Both the position numbers and the translations under genes were made by a program. Below the pieces are notes generated by a model. The model did not search any database. It saw nothing but the letters and a program-made list of their open reading frames with translations, and had not been told where the DNA came from. A stretch of 39,705 bases of DNA from Legionella shakespearei DSM 23087 (GTDB lineage Bacteria > Pseudomonadota > Gammaproteobacteria > Legionellales > Legionellaceae): positions 22,882 to 62,586 of the forward strand of contig NZ_KB892404.1 of NCBI RefSeq assembly GCF_000373765.1, written 5' to 3'. This document shows, piece after piece, positions 8,657 to 17,387 of the stretch. Within the stretch, counting starts at the first letter, position 1. Each line of letters starts with the position of its first letter.

Positions 8657-9808
8657 ATGAAAAAAAGCCACTTTGACACTCGCGCCATTCATGCCGGGCA
8701 GGAACCATGTCCCAGTACGGGAGCAGTAATGACTCCTATTTATGCCACATCAACTTACAAACAAAGTGCTCCAGGCGAACATTCAGGCTATGAATATTCA
8801 CGTACCCAAAATCCGACACGCAGTGCTTATGAAGCATGTATTGCCAGTCTGGAGTCGGGAAAGCATGGCTTTGCTTTTGCCTCAGGGATGGCAGCCATTA
8901 ATACTGTTATTGATCTGCTTGATGCAGGAGATCATGTTATTGCCATGGATGATCTGTACGGAGGCACATTCCGACTATTTGATAAAGTAAAAACGCGCAC
9001 ATCAAAACTTTCTTTCTCATTTATAGACATGTCAGATCCTGCCACAATTGAAGCAGCTATCCGCCCTGAAACTCGTTTATTATGGTTGGAAACGCCATCA
9101 AACCCCATGTTGAAACTGGCAGATTTACGTAAAATTGCAGCTATAGCCAAAAAGCATAACCTGATTACTGTCGCAGATAATACCTTTGCAACTCCCTGGA
9201 TACAGCGCCCTATTGAATGTGGTTTTGATATAGTGCTCCATTCAGCAACCAAATACCTTAATGGCCATTCTGATGTAGTCAGTGGTGTAGTCGTTGTTGG
9301 TGATAATGCTGATTTGGCAGAGCGTGTAGGCTATCTGCAAAATTCGTGTGGCGGAGTAGCTGGTCCCTTCGACAGTTTTCTTGTTTTACGCAGTTTAAAA
9401 ACCCTGTCCATTCGCATGCAAAGACATTGTGAAAATGCCAAAGAATTAGCCCATTGGCTCAGCATGCAACCACAAGTTAAAAAAGTCATATATCCCGGAT
9501 TGGAAAGTCATCCCCAATATGCTTTGGCCAAAGAACAAATGCACGAATTTGGTGGTATGATATCTATGGTTATTCATGGCGGCCTTGATGATGCCAGGCG
9601 TTTCCTCGCTCGCTGTGAATTGTTTACCCTGGCAGAAAGCCTTGGTGGAGTTGAAAGCCTGATTGAGCACCCTGCAATCATGACTCATGCTTCAATTCCT
9701 GCCGAAAAGCGCAGAGCCTTGGGAATAGAAGATGGCTTTATCCGTCTATCAGTAGGTATAGAGCATATCGATGATTTGCGTGCTGATCTGGCACATGCTT
9801 TAAGTTGA
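8657..9808 (+). CDS. Cystathionine gamma-lyase/beta-lyase/gamma-synthase family PLP enzyme
   Basis: A 383-residue Cys/Met-metabolism PLP enzyme. K199 in LHSATKYLNGHSD is the PLP Schiff-base lysine; D174 in VADNTFATP binds the pyridine nitrogen; YEYSRTQNPTR near residue 45 and SGMAA near 76 are the usual phosphate-binding elements. The family interconverts cysteine, homocysteine and cystathionine; sequence alone does not separate lyase from synthase, though the motif pattern is most like gamma-lyase/gamma-synthase. The start has AAGGA eight bases upstream. The acyltransferase gene begins 13 bases after the stop, so they may share a transcript. Confidence 0.93.
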   Translation: MKKSHFDTRAIHAGQEPCPSTGAVMTPIYATSTYKQSAPGEHSGYEYSRTQNPTRSAYEACIASLESGKHGFAFASGMAAINTVIDLLDAGDHVIAMDDLYGGTFRLFDKVKTRTSKLSFSFIDMSDPATIEAAIRPETRLLWLETPSNPMLKLADLRKIAAIAKKHNLITVADNTFATPWIQRPIECGFDIVLHSATKYLNGHSDVVSGVVVVGDNADLAERVGYLQNSCGGVAGPFDSFLVLRSLKTLSIRMQRHCENAKELAHWLSMQPQVKKVIYPGLESHPQYALAKEQMHEFGGMISMVIHGGLDDARRFLARCELFTLAESLGGVESLIEHPAIMTHASIPAEKRRALGIEDGFIRLSVGIEHIDDLRADLAHALS

Positions 9809-9821
9809 AATCAGGAGTACT

Positions 9822-10721
9822 ATGTCGATGCAGACAACTAAAAAATCCACGGGGCAATTGCATGCAATTGCTGCCACCCTAATCCTTATTGTAACCACTA
9901 CCTTGTGTTTTATCCCCATTCTTTTTGTGGGTTTATTCAAACTGATTCCGGTTAAACCTTGGCAGGATGTATGCACTCGCACGGTTGATGCCATTGCGAC
10001 CCTATGGTGTGGCATCAATAATTTTTATATGGATAAGGTACAAAAGGTACATTGGACTATTACAGGGCTGGAGAGTTTAAAATCCAGTAACTGGTATTTA
10101 GTTGTCGCCAATCATCAAAGCTGGCTGGATATAGTCATTCTCCAGCGCCTGTTTAACAGAAAAATTCCAGTGTTGAAATTTTTCATTAAAGACCAGTTAA
10201 AATGGGTTCCCTTGCTCGGCTTTTCCTGGTGGGCTATGGGATGCCCCTTTATGAAGCGGTACAGTAAAGAATACCTGAAAAGAAAACCGCATAAAAAAGG
10301 CAAAGATTTAATTGCAACTCATAAAGCCATAGAAAATTTTAAACGCACCCCTGCCTCTATTATGAATTTTGTCGAAGGTACGCGCTTTACTGCATCCAAA
10401 AAGGAACTGCAACAATCGCCTTACACCCATTTGCTAAAACCTAAAGCAGGTGGAATCAGCTTTGTTATCAATTCTATGGGCGAACAAATCAGCAGTCTGC
10501 TGGACGTTACTATTGTTTATGGAGAAAAGAATCATTCACTTTGGGATTTTCTCAGCAAGAGAGTAAAATCGGTGAAAATTAACATCCGCAATATACCTAT
10601 CCCAACTCGCTTCACTGATGGAAAACTGATGAATGACAATCAGATGCAAAATGATTTTAAAGAATGGCTAAACCAGCAATGGGCAGAAAAAGATAATTTA
10701 ATCGCTTCATTACGAGGATAA
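9822..10721 (+). CDS. YihG-like lysophospholipid acyltransferase
   Basis: A 299-residue inner-membrane acyltransferase of the PlsC superfamily. A hydrophobic anchor spans residues 17-42. The catalytic HX4D box is H98-QSWL-D103 in [11 protein letters not shown], and the FVEGTRFT box follows. Length and the [11 protein letters not shown] and LPKAGGI-like segments agree with E. coli YihG, an acyltransferase acting on lysophosphatidic acid or related lipids, rather than PlsC itself. AGGAG lies four bases before the ATG at 9822; a second ATG two codons later is equally possible. It is followed after 14 bases by dapD. Confidence 0.9.
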   Translation: MSMQTTKKSTGQLHAIAATLILIVTTTLCFIPILFVGLFKLIPVKPWQDVCTRTVDAIATLWCGINNFYMDKVQKVHWTITGLESLKSSNWYLVVANHQSWLDIVILQRLFNRKIPVLKFFIKDQLKWVPLLGFSWWAMGCPFMKRYSKEYLKRKPHKKGKDLIATHKAIENFKRTPASIMNFVEGTRFTASKKELQQSPYTHLLKPKAGGISFVINSMGEQISSLLDVTIVYGEKNHSLWDFLSKRVKSVKINIRNIPIPTRFTDGKLMNDNQMQNDFKEWLNQQWAEKDNLIASLRG

Positions 10722-10735
10722 TTCAGGGGAATTAC

Positions 10736-11557
10736 ATGAACTCATTACAAACCATTATTGAACAGGCTTTTGAACAGCGCCACTCCCTGTCGCCTGATAG
10801 CGCAGCTCCTGAATTGATTGCAGCAGTAAATGAAGTGCTCTCTTGTCTGGATAACGGTCAATATCGGGTTGCGGAAAAAATTGACGGAGATTGGGTAGTA
10901 CATCAATGGATAAAAAAAGCGGTACTCTTGTCCTTCAAGCTCTTCCCTAATCAAGTAATCGATTCGGGTTTTTGTCAGTTTTATGACAAAGTTCCCCTGA
11001 AGTATTCTGGATATACCAATGAGCAATTCCAGCAATCTGGCGTAAGGGTTGTGCCACATGCCATGGTGCGGCGAGGCGCCTATATTGCCAAAAATACCAT
11101 TCTGATGCCCTCTTATGTCAATGTGGGTGCCTATATTGACGAAGGGGTTATGGTGGATACCTGGGCAACCGTTGGTTCTTGTGCCCAGATTGGTAAAAAC
11201 GTTCACCTCTCGGGTGGAGCCGGTATTGGTGGTGTTTTGGAACCGTTACAGGCTAACCCAACCATTATTGAAGACAACTGCTTTATTGGTGCCCGCTCCG
11301 AAGTTGTTGAAGGGGTTATAGTTGAGAAAAACTCCGTAATTTCCATGGGAGTCTTTTTAGGTCAAAGTACCAAAATATATAACAGAATGACAGGCACCAT
11401 AACCTATGGACGAATTCCTGAAGGCTCTGTAGTGGTAGCCGGTAATCTTCCCAGTGAAGATGGCAGTCATAGTTTATATTGCGCCGTAATAGTAAAACAG
11501 GTCGATGAAAAGACACGTGCCAAAGTAAGCATTAATGAACTGTTACGAGCCAATTAA
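10736..11557 (+). CDS. dapD: Tetrahydrodipicolinate N-succinyltransferase
   Basis: A 273-residue cytosolic enzyme (E. coli DapD is 274) that transfers succinyl from succinyl-CoA to tetrahydrodipicolinate in the succinylase branch of lysine/meso-diaminopimelate synthesis. The N-terminal helical domain is followed by a left-handed beta-helix of hexapeptide repeats (about residues 110-225), with the conserved [17 protein letters not shown] and GGVLEPLQA segments. AGGGGA precedes the start. It is followed immediately by dapE, the later enzyme of the same branch, so this pair supplies peptidoglycan crosslinking DAP. Confidence 0.97.
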   Translation: MNSLQTIIEQAFEQRHSLSPDSAAPELIAAVNEVLSCLDNGQYRVAEKIDGDWVVHQWIKKAVLLSFKLFPNQVIDSGFCQFYDKVPLKYSGYTNEQFQQSGVRVVPHAMVRRGAYIAKNTILMPSYVNVGAYIDEGVMVDTWATVGSCAQIGKNVHLSGGAGIGGVLEPLQANPTIIEDNCFIGARSEVVEGVIVEKNSVISMGVFLGQSTKIYNRMTGTITYGRIPEGSVVVAGNLPSEDGSHSLYCAVIVKQVDEKTRAKVSINELLRAN

Positions 11558-11558
11558 G

Positions 11559-12701
11559 ATGAATGCCCAAACCGACTTGAAAGAACTATTAGCCAAACTG
11601 GTCAGCCTGCCTTCTATTACTCCCAATGATGCTGGCTGTCAGGAATACATGATTGAATTTCTGGAACAATCAGGGTTTCGCTGTCAAAGACTGGATCAAG
11701 GCCCGGTATTCAATTTTTTTGCCATTTATGGAACCGTTGGCCCTCTATTGGTATTTGCAGGTCACACTGATGTTGTTCCTGTTGGTGATACAGGCAAATG
11801 GCTTAGCCCCCCTTTCACTATGGAGGAACGGGAAGGCATGCTTTATGGGCGTGGAACTGCAGATATGAAAGGCAGTCTTGCTTCCATGCTGATCATGGCT
11901 GAACGCTTTATAAAAACTTATCCTTCTTTTGAAGGACGTTTAGGATTTCTGATTACCAGCGGTGAAGAAGGCAATGATTTCGACTTCGGAACCCCTTATG
12001 TAATGCAGCAATTGGAACAACAGGGTATTGCCATTGATTATTGTGTGGTTGGCGAGCCATCAAGTACCCATCAGGTTGGTGATGTGATTAAAATTGGCCG
12101 CCGTGGTTCGTTAAGTGCCAAAATCAGCTTGCATGGCAAACAAGGGCATGTCGCTTACCCGCATTTGGCAGAAAATCCCATCCACAGGATTAGCCCTGCC
12201 CTTGCACAGTTAACCGCTAGAGAGTGGGATCAAGGTAATGCGTATTTCCCTCCCACATCAATGCAAATCACTTATCTTCATTCAGGTGGGCATGCCAGCA
12301 ATATAATTCCTGGTGAACTCGAATTGCATCTCAATTTCAGATATTCCACGGAACAAACAGAATCGACGTTGAAAGAGGCCGTGATCAATACGTTTAATCA
12401 CTATGATTTACACCCTACTATTGAATGGCGATTAAATGGCGAGCCTTTTTTGACGGATAAGGGACGGCTGGTTGAAAGTACAAAAGCAGCAATATTCGAA
12501 CAGACAGGGTTAATCGCAGAGTTGTCTACCAGTGGAGGTACATCTGATGGCCGCTTTATCGCTCCATATGGAGTTGAAGTAGTTGAATTGGGACCATGCA
12601 ATGCCACCATCCATCAGGTTAATGAATGTGTCTCTTTGCGTGATTTAGAATTATTGGAAGCGATATATTTTTCGCTGTGCGAGAAATTATTATTAGGTTA
12701 G
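11559..12701 (+). CDS. dapE: Succinyl-diaminopimelate desuccinylase
   Basis: A 380-residue M20-family dizinc hydrolase that removes succinate from N-succinyl-LL-diaminopimelate. Metal and catalytic residues seen: H69 in FAGHTDVVP, D102 in GRGTADMKGS, E136/E137 in TSGEEG, the GEPSS segment, and a C-terminal ATIHQVNE histidine. The start is placed at the ATG one base after the dapD stop (11559), because it fits the E. coli N-terminus (short lead to LVSLPSITPNDAGC); an in-frame ATG at 11535 would overlap dapD. The ribosome site is weak, which suggests coupling to dapD translation. Confidence 0.97.
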   Translation: MNAQTDLKELLAKLVSLPSITPNDAGCQEYMIEFLEQSGFRCQRLDQGPVFNFFAIYGTVGPLLVFAGHTDVVPVGDTGKWLSPPFTMEEREGMLYGRGTADMKGSLASMLIMAERFIKTYPSFEGRLGFLITSGEEGNDFDFGTPYVMQQLEQQGIAIDYCVVGEPSSTHQVGDVIKIGRRGSLSAKISLHGKQGHVAYPHLAENPIHRISPALAQLTAREWDQGNAYFPPTSMQITYLHSGGHASNIIPGELELHLNFRYSTEQTESTLKEAVINTFNHYDLHPTIEWRLNGEPFLTDKGRLVESTKAAIFEQTGLIAELSTSGGTSDGRFIAPYGVEVVELGPCNATIHQVNECVSLRDLELLEAIYFSLCEKLLLG

Positions 12702-12710
12702 TAGACCTTA

Positions 12711-12797
12711 CGATCCACGACGTCCTGAGCGCGGCATGGTGCCAATATTTGGAGATCCTTCGCGCAAAAAGACGCGCTCAGGACGACGTAGCTCGGG
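12711..12797. repeat. Family B palindrome, internal-deletion copy
   Basis: The left arm is cut to about 20 bases (CGTCCTGAGCGC) and joins directly to the centre; the right arm is full length. Compared with the intact copy at 34686-34805, about 30 bases of the left arm are missing. It lies ten bases past the dapE stop. Confidence 0.85.
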
Positions 12798-12831
12798 GAA
12801 TGAAAAAACTACCAGGCACCTTTGTCCTGGT

Positions 12832-12856
12832 GTAGCCCGGTTGCTTGCAACCGGGA
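12832..12856. repeat. Single REP-like half element
   Basis: GTAG followed by a perfect CCCGGTTGC/GCAACCGGG hairpin. It is a solo arm of the GTAG family, carrying the T-A version of a stem pair that is C-G in most other copies. Confidence 0.75.
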
Positions 12857-12858
12857 AT

Positions 12859-14136
12859 TTATCCCAATTCCAATTCTGTCAGAGATGCTTTTGGAAGCTG
12901 TGCACTAACAGTTTCATCTGCGATAGCCTTATCATTCACCACTTTAGTAACACAGGCATCTGACCAGACGTTTAAGGCTGTTTCCAACATGTCAATTAAT
13001 CCATAAAAGGGTAAGATAACTCCCATTAAGGTAATTGGAACATTCATACTGGATAACAGGCTGACGCTCAGGAAGAAGCATCCCATGGGAACGCCCGCAT
13101 TACCAATTGCAGCAATAGTCGCAACTACAACCCAGACACCCATCATGGAATAAGACACTGGCATACCATGGTTTTGCATTAAATAAATCACCGTGGCAAA
13201 GATAAAAGCCGCACAGCCATTCATGTTAATACTGGTGCATAAGGGCAAAACGAAACGGCTAATCTGTGGTTTAACCTGCAGATTATTCTCTACCGTATTC
13301 ATAGTAACCGGTAAAGTTCCTACCGAAGACTTGGAGAAAAACGCGACAGATAAAGCAGGTATCATTTTGCGCATGGTAGCAAAGGGGTTGATGCCATTCA
13401 TTTTCAACCACAGAGGCAAAATCACAAAGCCCTGAATCAAATTGGCCATAACGATAATCAGTAAATACTCGCCTATTCCTTTAATATCCATACCAGAACG
13501 TAACTGAACTACTGTCGAAGTTATAAAACCAAACAAGCCTAAAGGAATTAAAGTAATAATCCAGCGAGTCATGACTAAAAACATGCCGTGAGCCCCACGG
13601 AAAAAGCGGGTAATGGTTTCACGTGATTCGTCTTCAGGTATTTGGCGAACAGCAAATCCTATGACAATACTTAATACCAATACGCCCATCACTTGTTGTT
13701 CAAGGAAAGGTGATAAGATATTAGTGGGTATAATATTGGCAAGATAACCCAAATAGCCCAGATTAGTTGCTGCATTGGATGCATGTGCATCCAGATTAAC
13801 CTGTACAGTACTTGGATTAATCAAAATATACAGCACGCAGCTGATTAAGGCGGCCACAATAGTAGTCAGAAAGGTATATTTAATTGTTCTTTGCCAGATA
13901 CGCTTCATTACTCCGTCAGTTTTGTAGTTGGCCAGAGTAACAATAATGGACAAAGAAATAATAGGTAAACTGATGCATTTGAAAATTTTGATAAATAAAT
14001 CAGATATCAGCAAGCCAAGACTTTTCAAAAAGGCAATGTCGGACATTCCGCTGGCAATACCAAGACCTATCATTAACGCATAAATTACCGGGGTACTGAA
14101 AATAAATTTTGTTTTTTGCTGGTGTGCTGCACACAT
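12859..14136 (-). CDS. Dicarboxylate/amino acid:cation symporter (DAACS family)
   Basis: A 425-residue inner-membrane secondary transporter with about eight hydrophobic helices. Family hallmarks are the serine-rich hairpin FFSKSSVGTLPVTMN (residues near 270-285), the NMNGCAAF helix in the place of the usual NMDGT motif, and the GNAGVPMG second hairpin. Members co-transport glutamate, aspartate, serine/threonine or C4-dicarboxylates with Na+ or H+. The replacement of NMDGT by NMNGC removes the aspartate and leaves substrate choice uncertain. It is monocistronic, and a repeat cluster lies upstream. Confidence 0.9.
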   Translation of the reverse strand: MCAAHQQKTKFIFSTPVIYALMIGLGIASGMSDIAFLKSLGLLISDLFIKIFKCISLPIISLSIIVTLANYKTDGVMKRIWQRTIKYTFLTTIVAALISCVLYILINPSTVQVNLDAHASNAATNLGYLGYLANIIPTNILSPFLEQQVMGVLVLSIVIGFAVRQIPEDESRETITRFFRGAHGMFLVMTRWIITLIPLGLFGFITSTVVQLRSGMDIKGIGEYLLIIVMANLIQGFVILPLWLKMNGINPFATMRKMIPALSVAFFSKSSVGTLPVTMNTVENNLQVKPQISRFVLPLCTSINMNGCAAFIFATVIYLMQNHGMPVSYSMMGVWVVVATIAAIGNAGVPMGCFFLSVSLLSSMNVPITLMGVILPFYGLIDMLETALNVWSDACVTKVVNDKAIADETVSAQLPKASLTELELG

Positions 14137-14353
14137 GTTTAAATCCTTAAAATAGGGAATAAAAATAAAGAGTTACGGATTTAACAGCAACAACATACTG
14201 ACTTGATATCAGAACTTGAGAATGGGTGGGTAAAATGCAGCAATTTGATTATCATAAACACCGTCACAATTGATTAATTTTTAAACATTTCGAAATATTT
14301 TAACACATTAATAAATTTCGTCAATAGATTTATCATAATTAAATCCCAGGACC

Positions 14354-14563
14354 GTAGCCCGGTCTGCTTGCAGCCGGGACAAACCGAGGACGCAGGAGCC
14401 AATGCCATTCCCCGATCCACGTCGTCCTGAGCGCGTCTTTTTGCGCGAAGGATCTCCTGGAAGTGGCATGGTGCCAGTATCTGGAGATCCTTCGCGCAAA
14501 AAGACGCGCTCAGGACGACGTAGATCTGGGGACAACATCCCGGCTGCAAGCAGACCGGGCTAC
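14354..14563. repeat. REP-like doublet split by a nested family B palindrome
   Basis: The outer arms, GTAGCCCGGTCTGC at 14354-14380 and its reverse complement at 14537-14563, enclose a complete family B element at 14410-14531. The distance between arms, about 155 bases, compares with 8 bases in the empty doublet at 22587-22652. This looks like insertion of B between two REP arms. Confidence 0.85.
14410..14531. repeat. Family B palindrome, complete copy
   Basis: The left arm (CCCCGATCCACGTCGTCC...) at 14410-14457 pairs with the right arm at 14483-14531 around an asymmetric centre containing GGCATGGTGCC. Its centre reads in the same direction as the copies at 18523, 26657 and 34686. Confidence 0.9.
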
Positions 14564-14575
14564 AGTCCTATATTC

Positions 14576-14710
14576 ACTGCCATTAAGTTAAGCGATACTC
14601 CACCGTACCGCGGCTTGTCCGCGGTATCCAGAGATCTAAGTTCGAAGTGAGATTCCTGGATCCCGCGGACAAGCCGCGGGACGGCGGAACTCCTTACCTT
14701 AATGGCAGTG
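14576..14710. repeat. Family C palindromic repeat, complete copy
   Basis: A 135-base element bounded by CACTGCCATTAA and its inverse TTAATGGCAGTG. The two inner CCGCGG-cttgt-CCGCGG hairpins differ by one compensated pair (A-T in the left arm, C-G in the right). It is the same element as at 452-568, inverted. It ends ten bases before the nagZ stop codon. Confidence 0.9.
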
Positions 14711-14719
14711 AGTCCTATA

Positions 14720-15796
14720 CTAACTACTAACTAATTCAATACGTTTAATCTGTTGCTTAAACCGAGCGATTCGTCTATAAGCATCATCAATACGATTGAT
14801 ATCAATTTTTTTATGCAATACCAGCTGTTCTATATGATCAATAACTTCTGGCGCAGAAATACTACCTAACTGATTACCGAATATTATCATGTCAGAACCG
14901 GCATTAATGGTCAGGCACAAAGCCTCTTCCAAAGAGTAATGATTAGCTATGGCCTGCATTTGTAAATCATCACTGATAATAACACCATCATAGCCTACAG
15001 TTTCGCGTAATAAGCCGGTGAGAATTTCATAAGACAGTGTAGCGGGCAAGCCTTTGCTATCCAAATGTTTGTTTACCACATGTGCCGTCATGACCATTAC
15101 CGGTTTATAGACATCTCCCAGCAAAGCCTGGTAAGGCGCTAACTCATCGAAATGGAAGCTTTCGGTCACATCAACAAAACCTTCATGAGTATCTCCTACC
15201 GCACTGCCATGTCCAGGAAAGTGCTTATAACAACATGCGATCCCATGACGGTTAAACACTTCAACAAACTGTCTGGCAACCCGAACAACCAATTCAGGAT
15301 CGGCAGAAAAGCTGCGGCCTAACTTGCCGATAATCCCCTCGTGATCATTTAAATTCAAATCAACTACCGGGGCAAAATTAAGATTAAAACCTAAAGAACT
15401 TAGAGTCATAGCCATTTGCCCTGCCTCTTCGTTAAACTCGGATAAAGATAATTTGGCAAGCTCGGCAGGTCTCATAGTAGACATGCAGCCATCAATATGG
15501 GTCAATCTGTCTACAACACCCCCCTCATAATCGAGAGCAGTTAACAGTGGCTGTTCTTCATTATAAAAAGGAACTCGTGATGCATAATCCTGAAGCTGAT
15601 ATATTAAATGTTTGATTTGCGCCTGACTTTTTAAATTTTTGCCATAAAGATTAGTAGATAAATCCTTATCGAATAATAAAACACCACCTAAACCATCATT
15701 GGATAACCATTGGGCAACCGGACTATTGTCATTAATCTCCGTGCCACTAAATCCCATGACCAGCATTTGGCCGATTTTATTTCTTAGAGTAATCAA
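14720..15796 (-). CDS. nagZ: Beta-N-acetylhexosaminidase, glycoside hydrolase family 3
   Basis: A 358-residue cytosolic enzyme that removes N-acetylglucosamine from anhydromuropeptides during peptidoglycan recycling. The family signature KHFPGHG is at 191-197, the NagZ acid/base loop GDTHEG at 201-206 supplies the Asp-His dyad, and the nucleophile aspartate is D276 in IISDDLQM. The reading frame begins with TTG at 15796; an in-frame stop lies directly upstream and GGAG is seven bases away, so TTG is the likely start. The length fits the family (E. coli 341). No signal peptide. A stem-loop at 15833-15877 separates it from the upstream secreted gene. Confidence 0.93.
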   Translation of the reverse strand: MITLRNKIGQMLVMGFSGTEINDNSPVAQWLSNDGLGGVLLFDKDLSTNLYGKNLKSQAQIKHLIYQLQDYASRVPFYNEEQPLLTALDYEGGVVDRLTHIDGCMSTMRPAELAKLSLSEFNEEAGQMAMTLSSLGFNLNFAPVVDLNLNDHEGIIGKLGRSFSADPELVVRVARQFVEVFNRHGIACCYKHFPGHGSAVGDTHEGFVDVTESFHFDELAPYQALLGDVYKPVMVMTAHVVNKHLDSKGLPATLSYEILTGLLRETVGYDGVIISDDLQMQAIANHYSLEEALCLTINAGSDMIIFGNQLGSISAPEVIDHIEQLVLHKKIDINRIDDAYRRIARFKQQIKRIELVSS

Positions 15797-15832
15797 TTAC
15801 CTGCTCCATCAATAATTAAGCTAGGAATAATA

Positions 15833-15877
15833 CACAAAGATCCAAGCTAACACCACGAGTTAACTGGTATCTTTGTG
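15833..15877 (-). terminator. Possible stem-loop between two minus-strand genes
   Basis: The twelve-base arms CACAAAGAT(a)CCA and TGGATCTTTGTG enclose a loop of about 20 bases, followed on the minus strand by TATTATT. The loop is long and the T-run is interrupted, so this is a weak terminator candidate for the upstream secreted gene. Confidence 0.35.
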
Positions 15878-15901
15878 CATTTCGCCCGTTGATTTAAAAT
15901 T

Positions 15902-16351
15902 CTAGTTCGGTTTAGGAGCAGGAATACTGTCAAAATCACAGGTACAATTACCTTTGGCTTCTGGCGGCAAAGGTACTTGAGAAAATTCCTCTGAATAGCA
16001 TACAGGGATAGTCCAGGCCAAATCACTAGGATTAACTTTAGCGGGAAGAGTCCAGCTTCTGACACCAGGGTATGTTTTACCTTCGTCATTTTGCCAAAAA
16101 ATGGGATTAAAACTTGCAATATATTGTAGCGTCTGCTGTGGCGTACAGGCAAATTTCTCCCTTGCCCATGATTGTCCGGCAGGTGCGGTCACTGTAAAGA
16201 GTTTTTGTAACGTTGACGCATCAACGACATCCACAGATACGTTATAGTTGGTCCAGCAACTGTCTTTTACCAAGGTAAGAAAACACTCAAATGACCAGAC
16301 AGGACTGCTCAATACAACCATCAAAGAAGCTGCCAAAGTACGACGTATCAT
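15902..16351 (-). CDS. Secreted six-cysteine orphan protein
   Basis: A 149-residue protein I do not recognise. Residues 1-20 form a Sec signal peptide (MIRRT, hydrophobic core, then SPVWS), giving a mature domain of about 129 residues with six cysteines (in FEC, DSCW, ACTP, VCYS and NCTCD), enough for three disulfides. The C-terminus is proline-rich (PAPKPN). It is probably periplasmic or exported by a type II system. It is the first gene of a possible minus-strand pair with nagZ. Confidence 0.75.
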   Translation of the reverse strand: MIRRTLAASLMVVLSSPVWSFECFLTLVKDSCWTNYNVSVDVVDASTLQKLFTVTAPAGQSWAREKFACTPQQTLQYIASFNPIFWQNDEGKTYPGVRSWTLPAKVNPSDLAWTIPVCYSEEFSQVPLPPEAKGNCTCDFDSIPAPKPN

Positions 16352-16464
16352 GATGCAACCTATGAGGATTATTCCAGATTAACTTAAGTATAATCAATGA
16401 TTGCTCAAAATGCACATAAAACGCTCACCCCCATTCCGCCTATTCCCATTCTATGTTAGAAGCC

Positions 16465-16565
16465 CGTCGTCCTGAGCGCGTCTTTTTGCGCGAAGGATCT
16501 CCAAATATTGGCACCATACCGCTTTCAGGAGATCCTTCGCGCAAAAAGACGCGCTCAGGACGACG
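16465..16565. repeat. Family B palindrome, inverted centre
   Basis: Arms CGTCGTCCTGAGCGCG... and the inverse, 101 bases in total. The centre reads GGCACCATACCGC, the reverse complement of the centre at 34686, so this copy is in the opposite orientation. It lies 40 bases past the stop of the hydrophobic orphan at 16606-17028. Confidence 0.9.
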
Positions 16566-16605
16566 TGGATCGGAGAGAGCCTATGCGCTAATACGGGCAC
16601 TGCTC

Positions 16606-17028
16606 TTAGCAAGGCGCAAAAATATAAGATTCTTCTGGTTCAGGCTCAATTGCTTCAGATAATGCAACCAGACCAAAGCCTACTGCCAGTAATGTCGCAG
16701 CAAATGCCCAGCCAGCCAGGATTGCAGCGCCAATCATAGGCACACCCAAAGCTACTGATAAACCTACAGCAATCAGGGAAGTGATGGGAGAGGCAATCAA
16801 CAAGGGTAATGGATCAACCTGAGGGCCGAAAAACATGGATCCAAGAATAAATCCGGTTAAAAAGTCGTTATGCGTTTTATCTGCATAAGCCAGCAACACG
16901 AGGTCAATAGCCACTGTGCCTACCGCAGCCATAACCAAAAGGCTTGCACCTCCGCCATAAATTAAACCCTGGCCAATGATGTAACTAAAATCAGAAACAC
17001 CCTTTTGCATAGAATGTTGAAATGACAT
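16606..17028 (-). CDS. Small hydrophobic membrane protein, unknown
   Basis: A 140-residue protein with no family I can name. Three or four hydrophobic glycine/alanine-rich segments (about residues 20-50, 60-70, 77-95 and 97-125) suggest an integral membrane protein; the C-terminal tail is acidic (EAIEPEPEES). No cleavable signal is evident. GAGG lies eight bases before the ATG. It stands alone between a repeat and the tRNA-Ser region. Glycine-rich hydrophobic hairpins with acidic tails occur among translocated membrane effectors, but nothing here proves that role. Confidence 0.65.
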   Translation of the reverse strand: MSFQHSMQKGVSDFSYIIGQGLIYGGGASLLVMAAVGTVAIDLVLLAYADKTHNDFLTGFILGSMFFGPQVDPLPLLIASPITSLIAVGLSVALGVPMIGAAILAGWAFAATLLAVGFGLVALSEAIEPEPEESYIFAPC

Positions 17029-17162
17029 ACAGAAAACCTCTATCCTGATAAATTGCGCACAAAATACATCATTATTAACACAAAATCAATAATTTTTAGT
17101 CAATGCGAAATGATTAATACATGCTTAAGACCTTATTGCATCCTGATATCTGCATCTGGTTC

Positions 17163-17191
17163 TTGCATTTATTCCCTGACAAGTATATTCT
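17163..17191 (+). promoter_or_regulatory. Candidate sigma-70 promoter of the tRNA-Ser gene
   Basis: TTGCAT at 17163-17168 and TATTCT at 17186-17191 are separated by 17 bases, which puts the start a few bases before the mature tRNA end at 17201. Confidence 0.4.
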
Positions 17192-17200
17192 TGCCCGCTT

Positions 17201-17288
17201 GGAGAGGTGGCCGAGTGGTTGAAGGCGCACGCCTGGAAAGTGTGTATACGGAAACGTATCGAGGGTTCGAATCCCTCTCTCTCCGCCA
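17201..17288 (+). tRNA. tRNA-Ser(GGA)
   Basis: An 88-base class II tRNA. The acceptor stem is GGAGAGG (17201-17207) with TCTCTCC (17278-17284, one G-U), discriminator G and encoded CCA at 17286-17288. The anticodon stem CACGC/GTGTG holds the loop CTGGAAA with anticodon GGA at 17235-17237, reading UCC/UCU. The long variable arm forms a TACG/CGTA stem, and the T arm GAGGG-TTCGAAT-CCCTC is canonical. Serine identity rests on the anticodon and the long variable arm. Confidence 0.98.
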
Positions 17289-17387
17289 AAATAATTTCTC
17301 AAAATATCTCATAATATCTGCTTTATATGTCTTAACAGAAGCACAATTCAATGTCAGAATAAACCCATTCAATTTGGGATACGACAA

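Noticed and set aside
14402..14650. ORFs with the peptide RRPERVFLREGSP (also at 12736, 16453, 22582, 26595 and 34558)
   Set aside because: These are translations of the family B palindrome; the same peptide appears wherever the repeat lies, on either strand.
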